Below are positions 60,365 through 64,000 of a DNA stretch of 64,000 bases, in pieces; the first letter of the stretch is position 1; every line of letters starts with the position of its first letter. The position numbers were made by a program, and so were the translations under genes. The notes under the pieces are model-generated. The model was not told the origin of the DNA. It searched no databases and worked only from the letters and a program-made list of their open reading frames with translations. The DNA lies in assembly GCA_930367205.1 (NCBI GenBank), contig OV884014.1, forward strand, positions 115,513,768-115,577,767. The letters run 5' to 3'. Source of the stretch: Acanthosoma haemorrhoidale. Taxonomy: Eukaryota > Arthropoda > Insecta > Hemiptera > Acanthosomatidae.

Positions 60365-60510
60365 TTCTACAAAAATGAATTTATTTGCAGTAGGTCAATT
60401 TTATATGTCCTGTAGCTTGGCTACATTTTACACAATTTTTAATTATTTCACAATGCGATTTACGCTTGTAACTAAAGTCTAATGATATACATTATACATT
60501 AATTTTCGAG
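60365..60510 (-). mobile_element. Second LINE family, 3' UTR fragment (diverged)
   Basis: Shares ATAGATTCTACAAA, TGTCCTGTAGCTTGGCTACA and AATGATATACATTATAC with the copy at 29545-29660, in the same order. Confidence 0.6.
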
Positions 60511-60879
60511 CGGAGTTTCGTCTTCAGTTTATTAAATGAATGTAGCAGAAATTGAATGTGTCTGTCTAAATATATTTCAATTTTACTCGTTAGACTCCAT
60601 GAAAACACATGCCTGCGATAAAAATCCTATTTTGATTATTTGTAGACCAGATGTTTACAATTTCAGACATATTGAACCGTTCTTAGCTATCGTAGCTTTA
60701 TAGAACATTTGACAATTAGCGCCCCGCCAGCAATTCCGTTTATCTGATTGCTTTGTGCTGGGTAAAGTTTACCCTAGGTGACATATCGAAGCGATGACGG
60801 AAGACAAACCTGAGCAAACACCTTAGACCTATGTGCTCTTGACCACCTTTGCCCAGGTATCAGGTCCTACAGCTGAAGT

Positions 60880-61020
60880 TAAATTATTATGCTGAATAGC
60901 GAATATAAGGAACAAACATTGAACCCTAGCCTCTGTACTTGAGGTAGAATCAAACAACCTGCAGAATTTTAACTCTGTAGAACACTGATCTGGAGCTGAT
61001 TCTGATCTACTTCTCAACTA
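60880..61020. repeat. Dispersed repeat shared with 7355-7488
   Basis: Imperfect match in the same orientation: ATTGAACCCTA, CTCTGTACTT, CTGCAGAA, AGAACACTG. Class unknown. Confidence 0.5.
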
Positions 61021-61279
61021 AAGTACACAATTGTCACTATCTGTCTCACCCTATATCGTATTGTATGCAATATAACGTAAATTATTGTGAGTTGTTTTAG
61101 TTAATAACTTTTTTTTGAGTATTTACTGTTGTGAGACCGTTAATTGTAGAACATACTTACAGGCATAAGATTGCCCCTGTCTCAAAGAAATCGTTTCCTT
61201 TATGTCCGGCATCTAAGTAGGTCAGGACTCTGATTTTATTATTTTTCATTATTTTAGACGATTTTAACCTACCCTTAGA

Positions 61280-61400
61280 TCCAATTAAACAAAAATTATA
61301 CCGATTGATCAGGCGCTTGGAGAACGCTATTTGCGATTACTTTCTTGCTCAGATATCAAATTTAACTTCGAAGCATGGAGTTTGGGATCTCTACTTGGGC
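61280..61400 (+). pseudogene. Jockey-like LINE fragment between endonuclease and RT
   Basis: A short frame encodes YRLIRRLENAICDYF followed by LTSKHGVWDLYLG and a stop. The pattern resembles the linker ahead of the reverse transcriptase in jockey-type ORF2 (a helical segment ending in SLW or VWDLY). Only about 40 codons remain, so the assignment is tentative. Confidence 0.4.
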
Positions 61401-61968
61401 TAGAAAGGGATGCTGACCTGTGGATAAACCACGTTTCTTGCCATTAGTTGACGACCATTGGATACAAGCTGTCTCCCCCCCCCCAAAAAAAAAAATTAAA
61501 TTACCAACCATTTTTTTTTATTACCTACTGACAAACATTCATGAAACAATTTCCGCGCATTTTTCATTAGTAAAGCTTTTCCACTCTTGCTTGGCAGTTA
61601 GCTCGATACGTATTTAGTAAAATGTTAACAATATAAGCCACCCAACGTTAGCTGAGATAAATCTGAATTTTTTTCTAATATATGCAGGAAAAAAAACTGT
61701 TCCCAACGTTTAATACAAGTTTGTATTTATACATTTGGCCTGGTGTCAAGTCATTTTATTTATTTAACAGGCAATGTGAGGGAGTTTGTGATACGACCTT
61801 GGCCATTAGCCGAGGAAAGCATTCACATAAAATGTAATAAGAGTCTCAGCCGTTTTAATAAGAACCAAACATCTGACCATTTATCAACAAGAATCAAGAT
61901 ATCAAGTATATTCACAAGTCGTTGATGGCTGGGCCCAAGCGTAGCAGTGCGAAATATTTAAATACGAT

Positions 61969-62406
61969 TGTAGCGACCGCTAACTACATAAGATAAATCA
62001 CCCTATACTCTATTGTATATTGGTTATAATATGTTGTAAATTAATTTAAACAAATGATAATAATATTATCAAACCACAAGTCATATCAGTGTAAATATTG
62101 TAGACAATAAAAGACGCAGCTGCAAAAAACTAGTTCAGAGGCCTCTGCAGAGGGAGTAAGGTAGCTCCTGGGGTTGGATGGGTCCTTGTCTAGAACATTC
62201 AAGCTTCATCCAATCCTGCAATGCGGTTGGTCAGAATAAAACCCCAGCCCATTGGCTACTTGGGGCGCACATACCTATCAGATTTGGAGTCAGCTGGTAC
62301 AGTAGTAGGACCCGTCATGAAGCAATTGTCCAGGTCATAGCCTAATCAACCCTCACTTCGTCACTAGGGCCAGGGTAACTAGGCACCCCCTCGTGACGAC
62401 CTGACA
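61969..62406 (+). mobile_element. Solo LTR, copy 2, internally deleted
   Basis: Starts TGTAGCGACCGCTAACTACA and ends CCCTCGTGACGACCTGACA like copy 1, but is only 438 bp. It keeps the first about 240 bp, an extra GC-balanced piece, and the last portions (CACATACCTATCAGAT, CCTCACTTCGTCACTAGGGC). Flanking pentamers ACGAT and ACAAT may be a decayed target duplication. Confidence 0.72.
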
Positions 62407-62879
62407 ACAATTTTTATGTTTTTATTATCTTTATATAGCGTATCATCAGTATGAATGACATTATCTCCTTAAATTAGTCGGTAGAAGGCAATTTTCCACA
62501 CTTTTCCTTACAAGTGTGTTTTCATGGAATTTCTCTTTGTTTATTCCATTGAGTCGTTCTTATTCTCAGGTTCTCTGACCAAACGTTTGGTATTTATAAC
62601 ACATTTAAGACTAGTGTGATTGGTTAAACCGAGGTTTTTGACAGATGAGGGCGGTTTAGGGTGGATATCCAGTTTGGAACGTATAATCATTTGGGTCATC
62701 GAATTCAGTTTATTCATCATGGCCCTTACTAACTAATTCGGTTCAGGTCATCTTGGTTGGTAGGTGAGAACGAGGTTTGGGTATCATCATTGCTATAGGG
62801 ATGGTAAGAGAGGATTTCGAATTTGGTTGAGGAGTTCATCGAAGTAAAGGAGGAACAAAGTTGAGAAGCCGGAAGATAT

Positions 62880-63180
62880 ATGTATACATTCTTTGGATAT
62901 TGGAAGTGGGGATCCATAGTAAACCTATCCAACCACCCTAATCCCCTAGCACAGCCATTATACTCCGCCACTCATCCCTATAATCCTCCTCGGAGACTGA
63001 AACAACAGTGGCCTCTTGACCTGCTATACATACGTGACAGTGGGAGTACTGGCAATGGCCAGTTTTTCCAATCATGTCCTAAGCGTATGTGGCTCTCGCT
63101 CTCTTCGTCAGCCTCCACTAGCTTTTATTCAGAGACGTGGCTGACGGAGGTGCGAGGGTGACTTCCCAAGACTCCGGTCT
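62880..63180 (+). pseudogene. Jockey-like LINE, ORF2 C-terminus and 3' end
   Basis: Encodes NLSNHPNPLAQPLYSATH followed by NPPRRLKQQWPLDLL, matching the C-terminal tail of the copies at 10320 and 4150. Only this 3' end is present. A gypsy LTR follows immediately. Confidence 0.75.
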
Positions 63181-63182
63181 TC

Positions 63183-63446
63183 AGTTATGGAAGCAGCTGA
63201 CACACGCACACCGACAGTCAACACCCAGCTGACACCTGCACATCGCATAAGTCAGCATAAATATCAGCACTCCTTAATCTAATCAGTCCTTATATAATCC
63301 TCCTTTTCCTCTCACCAGCTCTCATTCATCTCGTTACTGTACCCCTGACGTATTACTTAATCACTTTGTCATATAAGTTGTATTGTTTTGTCTAGTTAAT
63401 AAACCACTTTTTAAAAAGGCCCCTTTGGTCATCAATTATTTAACTG
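63183..63446 (+). mobile_element. 5' LTR of a Ty3/gypsy retrotransposon
   Basis: Begins AGTTAT and ends TTAACT (short inverted termini, as in gypsy-type LTRs). It carries TATATAA at 63291 and AATAAA at 63398. It ends exactly at a lysine-tRNA primer-binding site. The start is inferred from the terminal inverted repeat and could be off by tens of bases; the partner LTR lies outside the window. Confidence 0.65.
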
Positions 63447-63463
63447 GCGCCCGAATAGGGACC
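63446..63463 (+). other. Primer-binding site for tRNA-Lys
   Basis: TGGCGCCCGAATAGGGAC has one mismatch to the standard lysine-tRNA primer-binding site used by many retroelements. Its position directly after the LTR marks this as an intact 5' leader. Confidence 0.85.
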
Positions 63464-63747
63464 TTGGCAGTGTTTATATAACTTCAGAAGAATCTCCCCA
63501 TTCAGCGATCCCGCGTTTGGCTAGGCTAGACCTGAGAACTTTTCGATTCTTTCCATGAGAAGGCCGATGCAATATTGAACAGGACTTCAGGACTGATCGA
63601 GCACTGGTATATTTTAATATACATTCACCGAGGCTCCAAGAACCACAAAATCTGTTATCTAGCGACCAGAGGAAGCCGATAGAAGGCAACATTATCTAGA
63701 AGAAGACATCACTTGTATTGGTAAATATATTTTTTGTACACATTTAC

Positions 63748-64000
63748 ATGCCCATTACTGACAGACTTAATATAAACCGTAACTTAGAAGAAACCGTAAA
63801 CATGACTTCTAACGATTACAAAATTTCTACTACAGACCTTAAACTAATCCCAGAATTCGACGGAAATCCCAGCCATCTAGTACGATTTATTAATAAAATA
63901 AATTTTGTAGCAAATAACGTCTGCACAACTGACAATCCACATCACGAATATAACGCGAAACAATTGATAGGACATGCAACAAACAAATTAGTAGGACATG
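63748..64000 (+). CDS. gag: Ty3/gypsy Gag, N-terminal part (cut by window edge)
   Basis: An open frame of 84 codons runs from the ATG at 63748 off the right edge with no stop. It contains the motif LKLIPEFDGNPSHLVRFI, typical of the capsid-like Gag of insect gypsy/17.6-type elements (an IPxFDG block). It lies about 285 bp after the primer-binding site, the expected place. A second in-frame ATG (63802) is an alternative start. The clean frame and intact LTR leader suggest a fairly young copy. The rest of gag and pol is outside the window, so activity cannot be judged. Confidence 0.8.
   Translation, partial: MPITDRLNINRNLEETVNMTSNDYKISTTDLKLIPEFDGNPSHLVRFINKINFVANNVCTTDNPHHEYNAKQLIGHATNKLVGH

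Overview
This 64 kb window is nuclear DNA of an invertebrate animal, most likely an arthropod. It is AT-rich, its protein genes are split by spliceosomal introns (GT..AG), and it is crowded with mariner transposons, jockey-like non-LTR retrotransposons (LINEs), LTR elements, small inverted-repeat elements and microsatellites. The mix of dense mariner copies and jockey-like LINEs would fit a crustacean such as a copepod; that taxon is my inference and is not proven by the sequence.

Genes. All recognised host genes lie on the minus strand. (1) 18302-25903: RPA1, the large subunit of replication protein A, rebuilt as 12 exons giving 616 aa, with the zinc finger and the ssDNA-stacking aromatics intact. 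(2) 29196-47955: a prosaposin-type precursor, rebuilt as 18 exons giving 815 aa, with a signal peptide, two saposin-A domains and seven saposin-B domains. (3) 50661-55270: a three-coding-exon gene for a 115-aa glycine-rich membrane protein, possibly C19orf12-like. (4) 17797-17967: a 56-aa single-pass membrane microprotein that I do not recognise. It lies just downstream of RPA1 and has a splice acceptor 4 nt before its ATG.

Layout. 1-17.4 kb is a repeat-rich flank: a 45-bp tandem repeat, jockey-like LINE pieces, a long CT microsatellite, a mariner relic, a second LINE family with a small inverted-repeat element inside its 3' UTR, and a deleted mariner. 17.8-26 kb holds the microprotein and RPA1; the last RPA1 intron carries a 1.5-kb inverted repeat. 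26-29 kb is intergenic, with a 57-bp-arm hairpin and other repeats. 29.2-48 kb is the prosaposin gene, with a mariner and a further inverted-repeat-family copy in intron 15. 48-56.7 kb holds the small membrane-protein gene, with a mariner sitting inside another inverted repeat. 56.7-64 kb is a graveyard of mobile elements, ending in the 5' LTR, primer-binding site and gag start of a Ty3/gypsy retrotransposon that runs off the right edge.

The host genes have unrelated jobs: DNA replication and repair, lysosomal sphingolipid activators, and membrane proteins. No operon-like functional logic links them, except possibly RPA1 and the microprotein, where the spacing would also fit polycistronic transcription with trans-splicing. 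Exon boundaries were worked out by hand from splice motifs, reading phase and family similarity.
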